A DNA stretch of 64,000 bases from Bacillota bacterium (GCA_023439045.1 JAEXOY010000016.1:62001-126000), one strand, 5' to 3'; counted from the stretch's first letter, positions 42,161-52,525 are shown. Numbers and translations are program-made. The notes: generated from the sequence alone by a model not told the origin.

Positions 42161-44311
42161 TTATTTCTCAGCAATCTTAACCCCTACAGTTTTAATTTTA
42201 GAACCTGAATTTAATGTAACACTAAAACTTTGGCAGCCTCTACTATTAATGTATAATTTCTGACTCTTTTCTTCAACAACCTTTTTATTGCTATCGTAGC
42301 CTGTAAAAATAACAGTAACAGTCTCCCCTTTTTCCGCCCCATTTTCTACTGAAGCGGTAGCAATTACCTTGCCATTTTCAAGCCTATCAGCCGTTGATAG
42401 CAGCTGCAAATAATCAGCCTCTCCAGTTGCTTTTACTTCAACTCTTGTAATCACTGAACCAGCATCTAGAACAACCTTGTAAGGAGTAATTTTCCCATAA
42501 CGTTCGTAGCTACTAATGCATTTAGTCTCCACAGGTTTGTTATTCTTGTCATAGCCTGTAGCAACTATACCAATATAACGTGAATTATTCGTTCCATTTT
42601 CAACTGAGCCAGTAACTATAACTTTACCATTTTCATGTCTGTCAGCCGCTGATAGCATCTGCAAATATTCAGCATCCCCAGCAGCTTTTACTTCAACTCT
42701 TGTAATCACTGAACCAGCATCTAGAACAACTTTATAGGAACAAATTTTCCCTTTAAGCTCGTAGCTGCCAATACATTTAGTCTCCACAGGTTTGTTATTC
42801 TTATCATACCCGGTAGCAACTATACCAATATTCTGAGAAACATCCGTTCCATTTTCAACTGAACCGGTAACTATAACTTTACCATTTTCCAATCTATCTG
42901 CGGAAGAAAGAAGTTCAATACTTGTAGCATTGCCTGCTTCTTTAACTTCAACCCTCTTTATTATTGAACCTGCATCAAGTTCAAGGCTAAAAGTCTTTGA
43001 TTTGCCCTTGCTTTCAACGCTGCCTACACACTTTGTCTCTACTGGTTTATTGTTTTCATCATAGCCTGTAGCAACTATACCAATATTTTGGGACGATTTT
43101 TCAATATTTGTTGCAGTACCAGTGACAATTACCTTTTTGTTTTCTATTTTTTCTTCCTGCTTATCATTTACTGGAGATAATTTAATGACTTTATCGTCTA
43201 CCATTAATTTGACTTCCACTGTCTTTATCTGTGAAACTCCAGTTAAAACAATACTGTATGACTTAGAAGAACGCTCATACAACCCGTCTTTACTCGATTT
43301 CGTTTCGATAACTTTACCATTTTGGTCATAGCCTGTAGCCACTAACACAATTTGTTGAATTTTGTCTGTTCCATTTTCTACCGAAGCTGTTGCTATTATC
43401 TTTTCATTTTCCAGTCTATCAGCTATTGATAGCAATTCAATATCATTGGCTTTTCCAGTTGCTTGTACAGCAACTCTTTTTATCTTTGCACCTGAATCCA
43501 AAACAACTTTGAATGATCTAGCTCCTCCTTGAGGGTGTAAATAATCAATACATTTAGTCTCTATAGGCTTGTTATTTTCATCATACCCTGTAGCAACCAT
43601 TCCAAATCGTTGATATTCTTTTGTTCCATTTTCTACTGCGCCAGTTACTATAACTTTACCATTTTCATGTCTGTCAGCTGATGATAGAAGTTCTATGTCA
43701 TTAGATTTTCCAGCAGCTTTTATCACTACTCTTTTTATCTTTGCACCTGAATCCAAAACTACTTTGAATGATTCAGCTCCTCCTTCGGGATACAATTCAT
43801 CTATACATTTGGTCTCAATAGCTTTGTTATTTTCATCATACCCCGTAGCAACCATCCCAAATCGTTGATATTCTTTTGTTCCATTTTCAACTACTCCGGT
43901 AGCTATAACTTTACTATTTTCCAATCTATCTGCCGACGATAGCAAAACAATATCTGTAGCATTTCCTGTTGGTTTGACTTCAACTCTAGAAATTAATGAA
44001 CCAGAATCAAGAACAAGTTTATATGTTTTACTTTTACCACTTGTCTGCAATCCATCAATGCTTTTGGTCTCAATAGCTTTGCCGTTTTTATCATACCCGA
44101 TAGCTACTATACCTACACGTTGGTAATTTTTACTACTAAATACTACTGTCCCCGTTACATTAATTTTACCATTACTGGCTTTCCAATCGCTTGATACCAA
44201 TGTAGCATTGGCATTACTATCGTTACTTGTTTCTGCATTAACTATTGGAGGAAGTACTATACTACTGACAAATAAAATAACGATAAATATTAACGCTATT
44301 AATCTCTTCAT
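42161..44311 (-). CDS. secreted protein of eight tandem beta repeats, unknown function
   Basis: A 716-residue exported protein: Sec signal peptide (residues 1-26, ending VNAE) followed by eight repeats of about 77-85 residues spanning the rest. The consensus is ENGKVIVTGSVENGT-----IGIVATGYD-NNKPVETKCI-S---KGK--SYKVVLDAGS-I-RVEVKA-G-A--IELLSSADR. Repeats have a beta-sandwich look comparable to FxLYD-like domains, but I do not claim that family. Internal repeats are alike to the extent that neighbouring ones share 10-20 residue runs, which indicates recent duplication. GAGGTGA lies 7 bases before the ATG. There is no anchor motif, so it may be released or bound to the wall. Monocistronic. Confidence 0.8.
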   Translation of the reverse strand: MKRLIALIFIVILFVSSIVLPPIVNAETSNDSNANATLVSSDWKASNGKINVTGTVVFSSKNYQRVGIVAIGYDKNGKAIETKSIDGLQTSGKSKTYKLVLDSGSLISRVEVKPTGNATDIVLLSSADRLENSKVIATGVVENGTKEYQRFGMVATGYDENNKAIETKCIDELYPEGGAESFKVVLDSGAKIKRVVIKAAGKSNDIELLSSADRHENGKVIVTGAVENGTKEYQRFGMVATGYDENNKPIETKCIDYLHPQGGARSFKVVLDSGAKIKRVAVQATGKANDIELLSIADRLENEKIIATASVENGTDKIQQIVLVATGYDQNGKVIETKSSKDGLYERSSKSYSIVLTGVSQIKTVEVKLMVDDKVIKLSPVNDKQEEKIENKKVIVTGTATNIEKSSQNIGIVATGYDENNKPVETKCVGSVESKGKSKTFSLELDAGSIIKRVEVKEAGNATSIELLSSADRLENGKVIVTGSVENGTDVSQNIGIVATGYDKNNKPVETKCIGSYELKGKICSYKVVLDAGSVITRVEVKAAGDAEYLQMLSAADRHENGKVIVTGSVENGTNNSRYIGIVATGYDKNNKPVETKCISSYERYGKITPYKVVLDAGSVITRVEVKATGEADYLQLLSTADRLENGKVIATASVENGAEKGETVTVIFTGYDSNKKVVEEKSQKLYINSRGCQSFSVTLNSGSKIKTVGVKIAEK

Positions 44312-44452
44312 CGACTTTCACCTCTAAATGTTTGATTGTTACATTATACATTAAATTAGGTAAAATGTACATATTTTGTAAATAGCGCTAATTGCTAGAA
44401 ACCCTTTTAACATTAAAAGTGACTAAATGCGAGTATTTCTTTATAAGTTCTA

Positions 44453-44857
44453 TTATTCCTTTTCATCTATTAACTCTAATTTTTTTAATACTTGTACAAA
44501 TCTAGAAATATCAATAGGCTTTGCAGCATACGCGTCACACCCAATACTAAATGCGTTTTGTACAAGCTGCGTCTCAGCAAGTGCTGTGGTCATGATTACC
44601 TTGGAGCGATTCTCAGGGGTAATGCCCTTTTGAATTTCTAAATCTCTTATGTTCTTTAATACCTTAACCCCATCTACCTTTGGCATCATAATATCTAAGC
44701 AAATAAGGTCATATGGTTTTTTATCATTGATAGACATTATAAAAGCATCCAGAGCTTCTAATCCATCTACAGCCATATCACATTCTCCATATTTAGAAAG
44801 GAACTTATATAAAAATTTTCGGCTAGTTAAATCATCTTCTGCAATAAGAATTCTCAT
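44453..44857 (-). CDS. single-domain response regulator (CheY-like receiver)
   Basis: A 134-residue receiver domain without output domain: acidic pocket AEDD (residues 7-9), phospho-Asp55 in YDLICLDIMMPKVDG, Thr in MTTALAE and Lys in DAYAAKPID. It has insertions after the phosphorylation site that are usual in receivers attached to hybrid kinases. GAGGAG lies about 10 bases before the ATG. It follows the hybrid kinase gene by 69 bases and is the last gene of the chemosensory cluster, so it may accept phosphate from the kinase's Hpt domain. Confidence 0.9.
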   Translation of the reverse strand: MRILIAEDDLTSRKFLYKFLSKYGECDMAVDGLEALDAFIMSINDKKPYDLICLDIMMPKVDGVKVLKNIRDLEIQKGITPENRSKVIMTTALAETQLVQNAFSIGCDAYAAKPIDISRFVQVLKKLELIDEKE

Positions 44858-44926
44858 ATTATTTTTCTCCTCTTCATACTTTTTAGTTTTCTATATACAG
44901 ATATATTAATTTCAGTACAAACTCTA

Positions 44927-47900
44927 TCACATACTATAATGGTCATAGATTTTCATCTCTACTTTAATCTGTTTTAAACAATGATTAATTTCTTCAAAAT
45001 TCCCCTTTCTTGCTGCAAGTTCAATCCTAAATGCCATATGTTTTATATTCATTGCGCTTATTTCAATAGAAAGCAGCTTAATATCATGAGCCTTTTTTTC
45101 TATTATCATAAGATCATCGTTTTTTATAGCTGATTCTATTACATCAATATCCTCTGAAATACAAGCCAGCTTTTGGGAAATCATATTGCTTGATATATAT
45201 AATTTATCACCTGAATATAAAACATCATCATTATATGTACGTGCTACTTTAGTCGAGGTTGCATTACCAACTTCATCTTGAAGTTCTGTTATTTTATCAA
45301 TATTATAAAATAACTCGCTCATTTGAATTGGTTTGGATACATATCCATCAAATCCTAAATCCAAAAATCTTTCCCTATCTCCTTGTAACGCATACGCAGT
45401 AAGCGCTATTACAGGGGTATGGTTTGTAGAGCCTTCTTTTTCCTTTAGTCTGCTGATCGCTTCTACTCCATTCATTTTGGGCATTTGGATATCCATCAGA
45501 ATAACATCATATTTATTTTGTTCAAATAGCTCTAATGCTTCTAGGCCGTTATTTGCAGTGTCTATAGCATGCCCCTTTTCCGAGAGCATCTTTGAAATAA
45601 CTTTCTGATTTATAAAATCGTCCTCCACCAAAAGAATTTTGAGCTGCTTAAGTGGTTTTGTTATCTTCGGTATGCAATTTGCATTCTGCTCCATATCATA
45701 ACTAACCTTAAATTTCAAGGAAAAGTAAAATGAACTTCCTTTTCCTTTTTCACTTTCAACCTCTATCCTGCCTCCCATCAGTTCAATGAGATTTTTGGAT
45801 ATTGCAAGCCCCAGTCCAGATCCGCCATACTCTTTTGTAAATGAATTCTCTAACTGACTAAAGCTTTGGAACAATCTCTTAATATCCCCCGGAGATATAC
45901 CAATACCAGTATCTGATACAATAAACTTTAGTTCTACTTCATCATTTATTTCTGACATAGTTAAAATAGAGATAGTGATATACCCTTTTTCTGTAAATTT
46001 AATAGCGTTACTAATCAAATTATTCAATATCTGGCGCAGCCTGTTAGGATCACCTGTTAATAACGGTGGTATGGATGAAGAAAATGTATAATGTAACTCA
46101 AGTCCTTTTTCATTTATACGAGACGAATGGGTCTTTACTGTTTCAACTAACAAATTTTTTATATTGAAGCTTATGTTCTCCAATGTAACCTTACCTGCTT
46201 CTAGTTTAGAAAAATCTAATATGTCGTTAATGATTTTTAACAAAGCATTTGCACATACCTTAGCAGTAAGTAGGTTATCCCTCTGATCTATAGATAGTTC
46301 TGTCAGCATGGTAAGATCTATCATGCCAACAATACCATTGATAGGGGTGCGAATTTCATGACTCATATTAGCCAAAAACTCACTTTTTGCTTTATTTGCA
46401 GATTCAGCTAAATCCCTTGCTCTTATTAGCTTTTTCTCAGTATCTTTAATATGAGTAATATCAGTAATAATTATTACTATATCATTTTCCTTTGGACTAT
46501 AGATTGCGACTTCAAACCACTTGTCATATTGTTGAGAATAATAATCATCTATTTGAACACTCTTTCCTTTTACCAGCTTATTAAAAAACTTATTAATATA
46601 CTCCATCAGAATTAGAGCACTATCAGGAAATAAATCAGAATGATTCTTACCAATAATCTTACTTTTTGATAGTCCAAAAAACTTTTGGAATGCTTCATTT
46701 ACTTCAATAAACATTAGATTCACTGGTTTATGATTATCATCATATATCAATCTGTAATAAGCATAGCCTGTTTTCATATTCATAAAGAGAGAACGATATT
46801 TTAATTGATTATCCAATACGTTCTTTTCTATCTTCTTGCGTTCGGTAACATCTCTAACAACACTAAAAATGATTCGCTGCTTTCCAAAATAAGTTCCTTG
46901 AGAACTTACCTCTACTTGAAATGTACTACCGTCCTTTCTACGATGTGTTGCTTCAAAAAAAACGCCCTTCCGATTAGCCTGCTCCAATTGATGCTGTGTA
47001 TATCCCCAGTTGTCTCTGATGTTTCTAATATTCATAGAACATAATTCTTCGTTAGTATAACCATATGCCTCAATGGCAGCTTCGTTTGCCTCAATAATAT
47101 TTCCATCTAAATCAAGAAATAATATGATATCCCTAGCATTATTTATAGTTTTACGATACCGTTTTAGATCATCTTCAACGTCTTTTAGTTCACTAATGTC
47201 ATAAATTGACCCTATGTAGCCAGCGTAGTTTCCGTCCAAATCATTATATGGAGCTCCTACCGCCAGACACCACCGGTATTCACCATCATACCTGCGTACC
47301 CTATACTCCAATTGATAGTTATCCTTCGTTTCCATAGCGTGTTTTCTAGCTTTTATACACTTATCCAAATCTTCTGGGTGAATAGCATTAGCCCAGCAAA
47401 AGCCAGCTGCTTGGGAAAGCCCTGTAAAATCATACCATACTTTATTAAAATAGTTGTATTCCATATTCGTATCGGTTTTCCAAACCAAGGAGGGTATCTG
47501 GTCAAGTATATTGATGCAATAATCCCGAGATTTAGCAATATCCATCTCTTTATGTTTGCTTTCCGTAATATCCATAAGGGTCACTAGTGTTTCCTTCTTA
47601 CCACTTGCTATGATTGGGGTAATACTAGCTCTAAACCAAAACTCTCTACTATTCCCGTCCACTATTAGTATGCTTCTAAATTCAATACTTTTTGTTTCTT
47701 GCCTATATTGGATTGATAATTCAATTCCTTTTCGAAGATCACAATGGTTGCATTTATGCCCGTATCCACATCCACGGTTATTCTCATAACTATTATTACA
47801 GTTGAAGCTATTTCCAAATTGATCGCCACAAACCTTTTCTTTTTCCTTATTTATATATAGCAAAGCAGTGTCATTTACTTGAATGACATTAGCATTATCA

Positions 47901-48379
47901 TCTATCATAATCATGCCCACCGGGGCATTATTAAACAGGGCTTTTAGATTGTTTTTTTCGTTAATATGCTCTTGCTCGAGTGTTATTAGCCTTGTAATGT
48001 CACGAAGGACAATTACAGCACCCAGCATAGCGCCGTGAGCATTTTTTACAGGGGAGCATGTAGCTGAAACATACTTTAAAGTCCCAGTATTTGTGATAAT
48101 AAAAGTATTATGCTCAAGACCTGTAATAGTATCGTTAACAAGAGAAAACCCTACTGGACTCTTTATAACCTCTTTTGTATCCTCATTAACAAACTTAATT
48201 GCTTTATCAAAATCTTTTCCAATCAGTTCAGCAGCTTTTGACTGAATTATCTCTTCTAATGAATGATTTAAATAAACAATTTTCCCATTAAAGTCTGTAA
48301 TAATTACTCCATCCCCAATACTTGACAAGGTTGCAGTTAAGAACTCCAGATTATCTTCTACCGAAAATTTCTTTGACAT
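44927..48379 (-). CDS. multi-PAS hybrid sensor histidine kinase with receiver and Hpt domains
   Basis: A 1150-residue soluble kinase; no membrane segment is seen. In order: five PAS domains (about 10-125, 140-275, 285-400, 405-520 and 530-650), HisKA (about 670-735, SHEIRTPINGIVGM), HATPase (NRLRQILNNLISNAIKF, then GIGISPGD, GGSGLGLAISKNL), receiver (KILLVEDDFIN, phospho-Asp in VILMDIQMPKMNG) and a C-terminal Hpt domain (KKAHDIKLLSIEIS). PAS2 carries a cysteine-rich insert, CNNS-GCGYGHKCNHC, likely to bind metal or sense redox. It thus contains a full His-Asp-His relay. It follows cheD after 14 bases, so it belongs to the che operon. AAAGGGG lies 10 bases before the ATG. Confidence 0.92.
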   Translation of the reverse strand: MSKKFSVEDNLEFLTATLSSIGDGVIITDFNGKIVYLNHSLEEIIQSKAAELIGKDFDKAIKFVNEDTKEVIKSPVGFSLVNDTITGLEHNTFIITNTGTLKYVSATCSPVKNAHGAMLGAVIVLRDITRLITLEQEHINEKNNLKALFNNAPVGMIMIDDNANVIQVNDTALLYINKEKEKVCGDQFGNSFNCNNSYENNRGCGYGHKCNHCDLRKGIELSIQYRQETKSIEFRSILIVDGNSREFWFRASITPIIASGKKETLVTLMDITESKHKEMDIAKSRDYCINILDQIPSLVWKTDTNMEYNYFNKVWYDFTGLSQAAGFCWANAIHPEDLDKCIKARKHAMETKDNYQLEYRVRRYDGEYRWCLAVGAPYNDLDGNYAGYIGSIYDISELKDVEDDLKRYRKTINNARDIILFLDLDGNIIEANEAAIEAYGYTNEELCSMNIRNIRDNWGYTQHQLEQANRKGVFFEATHRRKDGSTFQVEVSSQGTYFGKQRIIFSVVRDVTERKKIEKNVLDNQLKYRSLFMNMKTGYAYYRLIYDDNHKPVNLMFIEVNEAFQKFFGLSKSKIIGKNHSDLFPDSALILMEYINKFFNKLVKGKSVQIDDYYSQQYDKWFEVAIYSPKENDIVIIITDITHIKDTEKKLIRARDLAESANKAKSEFLANMSHEIRTPINGIVGMIDLTMLTELSIDQRDNLLTAKVCANALLKIINDILDFSKLEAGKVTLENISFNIKNLLVETVKTHSSRINEKGLELHYTFSSSIPPLLTGDPNRLRQILNNLISNAIKFTEKGYITISILTMSEINDEVELKFIVSDTGIGISPGDIKRLFQSFSQLENSFTKEYGGSGLGLAISKNLIELMGGRIEVESEKGKGSSFYFSLKFKVSYDMEQNANCIPKITKPLKQLKILLVEDDFINQKVISKMLSEKGHAIDTANNGLEALELFEQNKYDVILMDIQMPKMNGVEAISRLKEKEGSTNHTPVIALTAYALQGDRERFLDLGFDGYVSKPIQMSELFYNIDKITELQDEVGNATSTKVARTYNDDVLYSGDKLYISSNMISQKLACISEDIDVIESAIKNDDLMIIEKKAHDIKLLSIEISAMNIKHMAFRIELAARKGNFEEINHCLKQIKVEMKIYDHYSM

Positions 48380-48393
48380 CTTTAATCGCCCCT

Positions 48394-48861
48394 TTATATT
48401 CTGATAGGCTGTGTGATAACTTTAACTGTTCCCGTAGCAACATCCAGTAATAGAGTTCTACTGATATTACCACCTGTTTCATCAATATTATATAATAAAT
48501 TCATATCCATTAATATCCTTTTAACCATAGCAATATTTTTTTTGCCTATTTGAAAAACATCTTGATTAATGGAATCTGATCCCCCATATAAACCAAATCT
48601 CAAGTCCCTTTTTGAACATCCATACTCTGAACACAGCTTGTTAATAAATAAAGGCAGACCGGTATTTGCATAATAGCCGGGACGTACATTAGTATCAACA
48701 TCACCTAGTGGAGATGGAAGAGCAATATGTATCATGCCTGCAACCCTGCAAGAAGAGCAATAAGCAGTAACCGCGACACAGGATGCAAGTGCAAAGGTTT
48801 TGATAATATCTTCCTTATTGTTTGAAATAATGAATTCTCCTATGCCTACAATTCTATCCAT
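48394..48861 (-). CDS. cheD: chemoreceptor glutamine deamidase CheD
   Basis: Deamidates glutamines in chemoreceptors and assists adaptation. The catalytic Cys lies in LASCVAVTAYC and the His in AGMIHIALPSPLGD, followed by YANTGLPLFINKL and GGSDSINQDVFQIGKKN, all CheD hallmarks. Length, 155 residues, is normal. It is 9 bases after cheB, in the same transcript. GGGTGG lies about 5 bases before the ATG. No cheC gene is seen in the window, although CheD commonly works with CheC in Firmicutes. Confidence 0.94.
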   Translation of the reverse strand: MDRIVGIGEFIISNNKEDIIKTFALASCVAVTAYCSSCRVAGMIHIALPSPLGDVDTNVRPGYYANTGLPLFINKLCSEYGCSKRDLRFGLYGGSDSINQDVFQIGKKNIAMVKRILMDMNLLYNIDETGGNISRTLLLDVATGTVKVITQPIRI

Positions 48862-48870
48862 CGTACCACC

Positions 48871-49896
48871 CTATTTAATCATTGAACATATCGATTGAGG
48901 AATATTGATTAGTGCAGCTTGCTTCTCTACAGCACCAATGTTAAAGGCTACTTTAGGCATGCCATAAACTACTGATGTTTTTTCGTCCTGTCCTATGGTT
49001 CTTGCTCCCTTGCGTCTCATGGAAAGTAAGCCCTTTGCCCCATCATAACCCATTCCGGTGAGTATTACTCCTATGGCCTTGTCTCCAGCTTCTTTTGCAA
49101 CTGAATCAAAAAGAACGTCAACAGATGGACAATGTCCATTTACCTTATCACCTTCAAAGCACTCAACATAATATTTTAAGCCTCTTCTAACAACTTTCAT
49201 ATGTTTACTACCTGGCGCTACCAACACATAGCCTGGTTCTATATAATCGCCTGACCGAGCTTCCTTAACTGTGAAGGCAGTTGAGTTATTTAGTCTTTCT
49301 GCAAACAACCTAGAAAAGTCTGGCGTTATATGCTGTACTATTACAATTCCAGGTATGCTTTGTGGCAACTCCTTTAAAATCCTGTTGATTGCTTCCGTAC
49401 CACCAGTTGATGCTCCAATGGCAATAATCTGGCTACTATCCGGCTTCAATGAGTTATAGGTGGTATTACTTTGATTTTCTGTACTAAAAGAAAGTATCTT
49501 GCAAGTAGAAGCAATTTTAACCTTTAGTATCAGTTCATTTATAAAGTTTTCTACGCTTATTACCGACCTTACATCAGGCTTTCCAACAAAATCAACAGCT
49601 CCTGCATTTATAGCATCAAAAACTGATCCGCTAACTGTACTAACAACAATTGTAGGCAATGGATATTGTGGCATAAGTCTTTTAATAAATTCAATTCCAT
49701 TCATTTTTGGCATTTCTACATCACAAGTCATGACATCTGGTTCATACTGTATAATTTTATCCCTCGCATCAAAGGGGTCATTTGCTGTAGCAACAACTTG
49801 TATATTTAAGTCCGATGAAAGACCCTTAGTTAATACTTCTCTGAAAACAATACTATCATCTACTATTAATACCTTTATTTTTTTTCTAATTTCCAC
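48871..49896 (-). CDS. cheB: protein-glutamate methylesterase CheB
   Basis: Removes methyl groups from chemoreceptors; activated by phosphorylation. Receiver domain (VLIVDDS, phospho-Asp59 in MTCDVEMPKMNG) then a linker and methylesterase domain with the catalytic triad Ser163 (GASTGGTEA), His189 (VIVQHITPDFS) and Asp in LTGMGYDGAKG. At 341 residues it is full length. Start is GTG 49896, with GAGGTGAAGGA upstream. It lies 58 bases after cheR in the operon. Confidence 0.95.
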   Translation of the reverse strand: MEIRKKIKVLIVDDSIVFREVLTKGLSSDLNIQVVATANDPFDARDKIIQYEPDVMTCDVEMPKMNGIEFIKRLMPQYPLPTIVVSTVSGSVFDAINAGAVDFVGKPDVRSVISVENFINELILKVKIASTCKILSFSTENQSNTTYNSLKPDSSQIIAIGASTGGTEAINRILKELPQSIPGIVIVQHITPDFSRLFAERLNNSTAFTVKEARSGDYIEPGYVLVAPGSKHMKVVRRGLKYYVECFEGDKVNGHCPSVDVLFDSVAKEAGDKAIGVILTGMGYDGAKGLLSMRRKGARTIGQDEKTSVVYGMPKVAFNIGAVEKQAALINIPQSICSMIK

Positions 49897-49954
49897 TCCT
49901 TCACCTCACAAGATGAACTAAATATCATTTTTAGTAGCTATACTGAATTTTTAT

Positions 49955-50770
49955 TTATTCCTTTCTATAAACAGATGGCATAATATACTTTAACCTCGTC
50001 ATATCACGATTGATTGACTCAGAATGGCCAATGAATAGGTATCCACCTATTTCTAATGAATCATAGAACTTATTTATCAATTCATTTTTTGTCTTTGAAT
50101 CAAAATAAATCATTACATTTCTGCAAAAGATCACATGGAATTTTCTCTTGAATGGAAACGTTTTATCCATTAAATTAAACTTTCTAAATATTACTTCATT
50201 CCTTATTTTATCTGATAGTATGTAGTTTTCACTATCTTTTTTTATAAAATTATTAATTCTCCAATGAGGAGGTATATTGGCTATCTCCTCATAACTGTAC
50301 ACACCTTTTAATGCTACCTCAAGAACTTTGCTGGATATGTCTGTGGCGAGAATTTTTGTATCCCACCACAGCTTTTCTTGACCAAAAAACTCATCAACAA
50401 TCATTGACAAGGTATATGGTTCCTCTCCAGTAGAACAGCCTGCACTCCATATTCTTATGTCCTTATCCTTTACAACATCAGCTAGATACGGTAAAACCTT
50501 ATCTCTAAAATAATAGAAATGGTCAACCTCCCTCATAAAAAATGTATGATTTGTAGTAATTTTGTCTATTAATGTTGTAATGGCTTCACCTGTTTTATCA
50601 GTAATAACGTACTGATAATATTCGGAAAAATCTTTAAAGCCTTTTTGCATTAACACATTTTGCAGCCTTCCGATTACTAACATCTGTTTCTCTTCTTTTA
50701 AGCTAATACCATAATGGGAGTGAATATATTCTGTTAAAAGACTGTACTCTTTCTTTGTAATTGATATCAT
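49955..50770 (-). CDS. cheR: chemoreceptor glutamate methyltransferase CheR
   Basis: S-adenosylmethionine-dependent methylation of receptor glutamates. The helical N-terminal domain (1-75) is followed by the methyltransferase domain with IRIWSAGCSTGEEPYTLSM (SAM-binding loop, the CheR signature), ILATDISSKVLEVA, VIFCRNVMIYFD and GYLFIGHSES. Length, 271 residues, is normal. Five bases separate it from the MCP gene, so it is tightly coupled; GGAAAG precedes the start. The receptor encoded beside it lacks the C-terminal CheR-docking pentapeptide, so CheR is probably recruited otherwise. Confidence 0.95.
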   Translation of the reverse strand: MISITKKEYSLLTEYIHSHYGISLKEEKQMLVIGRLQNVLMQKGFKDFSEYYQYVITDKTGEAITTLIDKITTNHTFFMREVDHFYYFRDKVLPYLADVVKDKDIRIWSAGCSTGEEPYTLSMIVDEFFGQEKLWWDTKILATDISSKVLEVALKGVYSYEEIANIPPHWRINNFIKKDSENYILSDKIRNEVIFRKFNLMDKTFPFKRKFHVIFCRNVMIYFDSKTKNELINKFYDSLEIGGYLFIGHSESINRDMTRLKYIMPSVYRKE

Positions 50771-50775
50771 AGTTA

Positions 50776-52494
50776 TTAATACTTTCCAAACTCTTTATCG
50801 CTTAGAGAAATTTCATACCTTGGAGCAGCTTTATCCTTTGCTTCTGATTTATAGCTGATATTCTGATTCTTCCTTTTTGACATATTTTCAAGCATATTTA
50901 AGACTTCTGGACTAATGTCGTCATAATTGCGATTAATCATCACATTTTTCTTCAATTTAAATTTACCAACCATCTGTTTTAAAAGGTCAGCTTGACTTGA
51001 GAGTTCCTCACTTGCTGCCGCACTTTCTTCAGAAGTTGCTGAATTAGTCTGGACTACATCAGAAACCTGCATAATGCCTTGATTGATTTGTCCAATGCCC
51101 GTAGCCTGCTCGTTATTCGCAGTTGCAATATCATTCACAAGGTTAGCCACCTTCTCAATTCCACTTACGATTTCACTAAGAGATTCCGCAGTACTTTTTG
51201 CAATCTTTGCTCCACCTTCTGCTTTCTTTATTGAACCTTCTATCATTTCAGTAGTTTCTTTTGCTGCACTTGCAGAACGTGCCGCAAGAGTTCTTACTTC
51301 TTCTGCCACTACAGCGAAGCCTTTTCCATGCTGCCCTGCTCTTGCGGCTTCTACCGCTGCATTAAGTGCAAGAATATTTGTCTGGAAGGCAATGTCATCT
51401 ATTACTTTAATAATCTTTGATATATTATTGGAAGAATCATTAATATCCTCCATGGCCTTCAGCATTTCCTGCATTTGGGTATCACCTTTTATAGCATTAG
51501 ATTTTACAGCTATCGCCAACTCATTCGCCTTATCAGCATTTCCAGCATTCAATCTTGTTTGTGCTGATATCTCTTCTAACGAAGCGGTCAATTCCTCTAT
51601 TGAGCTAGCCTGTTCGGTAGCTCCCTGAGAAAGTGCTATACTTGAGTCGGATACCTGTCTTGCTCCAGCCGATACCTGTTCTGACGCAGAATTTATATTT
51701 GCCATGACTTCATTAATGTTTTCTGCCATTTTCTTAAATGCTTGCCCTAGAACTCCAACCTCATCATTTGAGTCAATGTCTATTGAAACGTCCAAATTAC
51801 CATCTGCGATCTTATCAGCAACTACAACAAGTTGATTAAGCTGTTTACTAAGCATATTTGCTATTAGTAAGCCAAGAACTATTGCTAATACTATACCAAT
51901 AGCAATAACCAAAATCATAATTAACGTTTGCTGGTTAAAATTTTCAGCATTTTCCTGAACTGCATTTGTAGCAAGTGATGTATTATAATCAATCAATTTT
52001 TGCAAATGTTCATCTAAATTTAATCTAGCTTCCGTCACCTTACCAAGTTCAGCTAAAGCTTCATCATATTGTTTATTTTTTATTAAATCTAAATTATTAT
52101 TGAGCACAGTTTGATATGTGGTAAGATTCTCCATAACATTTGAATAAAGAGTTTTATCTTCATCATCACCTTGAGTGCTTTTCTCATAATTAGCCAATAG
52201 TTCATTGTTATGTTCAACCATTTTATTTATGGTATCTAGTCTTGTTTGAAACGTAGTCGGGTCCTGTTCATAAACTGCTAAAATTTGATTGGCACGTACC
52301 TCCTGCAAAGCAATCTCAACGTTTTTAAGGTCTTGTACTGGCAAGAAATTGTTATTATACATACTCTCGCTTCTGTGATTTATATTGTTCATGCTAGTAA
52401 CGCCAAAAACACCCACAATTAGTGTTAATGTTGCTAGAACGATAAAACAGCTTAAAAGCTTTGCCCTTATTTTCATATTGATGAACCATTTCAT
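50776..52494 (-). CDS. methyl-accepting chemotaxis protein
   Basis: A 572-residue receptor: first membrane helix at about 12-34, an extracytoplasmic four-helix-bundle domain (about 40-190), second helix near 192-215 (LIMILVIAIGIVLAIVLGLLI read in two parts), HAMP, and a cytoplasmic signalling domain with the hairpin tip VIDDIAFQTNILALNAAVEAA. The 4HB sensor binds small organic ligands in other bacteria. There is no C-terminal pentapeptide for CheR or CheB; the tail is a short charged segment. Start is ATG 52494 with GGGAGGT upstream; the longer frame was rejected. It is placed between cheW and cheR, so it is the operon's own receptor. Confidence 0.94.
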   Translation of the reverse strand: MKWFINMKIRAKLLSCFIVLATLTLIVGVFGVTSMNNINHRSESMYNNNFLPVQDLKNVEIALQEVRANQILAVYEQDPTTFQTRLDTINKMVEHNNELLANYEKSTQGDDEDKTLYSNVMENLTTYQTVLNNNLDLIKNKQYDEALAELGKVTEARLNLDEHLQKLIDYNTSLATNAVQENAENFNQQTLIMILVIAIGIVLAIVLGLLIANMLSKQLNQLVVVADKIADGNLDVSIDIDSNDEVGVLGQAFKKMAENINEVMANINSASEQVSAGARQVSDSSIALSQGATEQASSIEELTASLEEISAQTRLNAGNADKANELAIAVKSNAIKGDTQMQEMLKAMEDINDSSNNISKIIKVIDDIAFQTNILALNAAVEAARAGQHGKGFAVVAEEVRTLAARSASAAKETTEMIEGSIKKAEGGAKIAKSTAESLSEIVSGIEKVANLVNDIATANNEQATGIGQINQGIMQVSDVVQTNSATSEESAAASEELSSQADLLKQMVGKFKLKKNVMINRNYDDISPEVLNMLENMSKRKNQNISYKSEAKDKAAPRYEISLSDKEFGKY

Positions 52495-52525
52495 TTTGTT
52501 GTACCTCCCAATTAAAATATTATTT

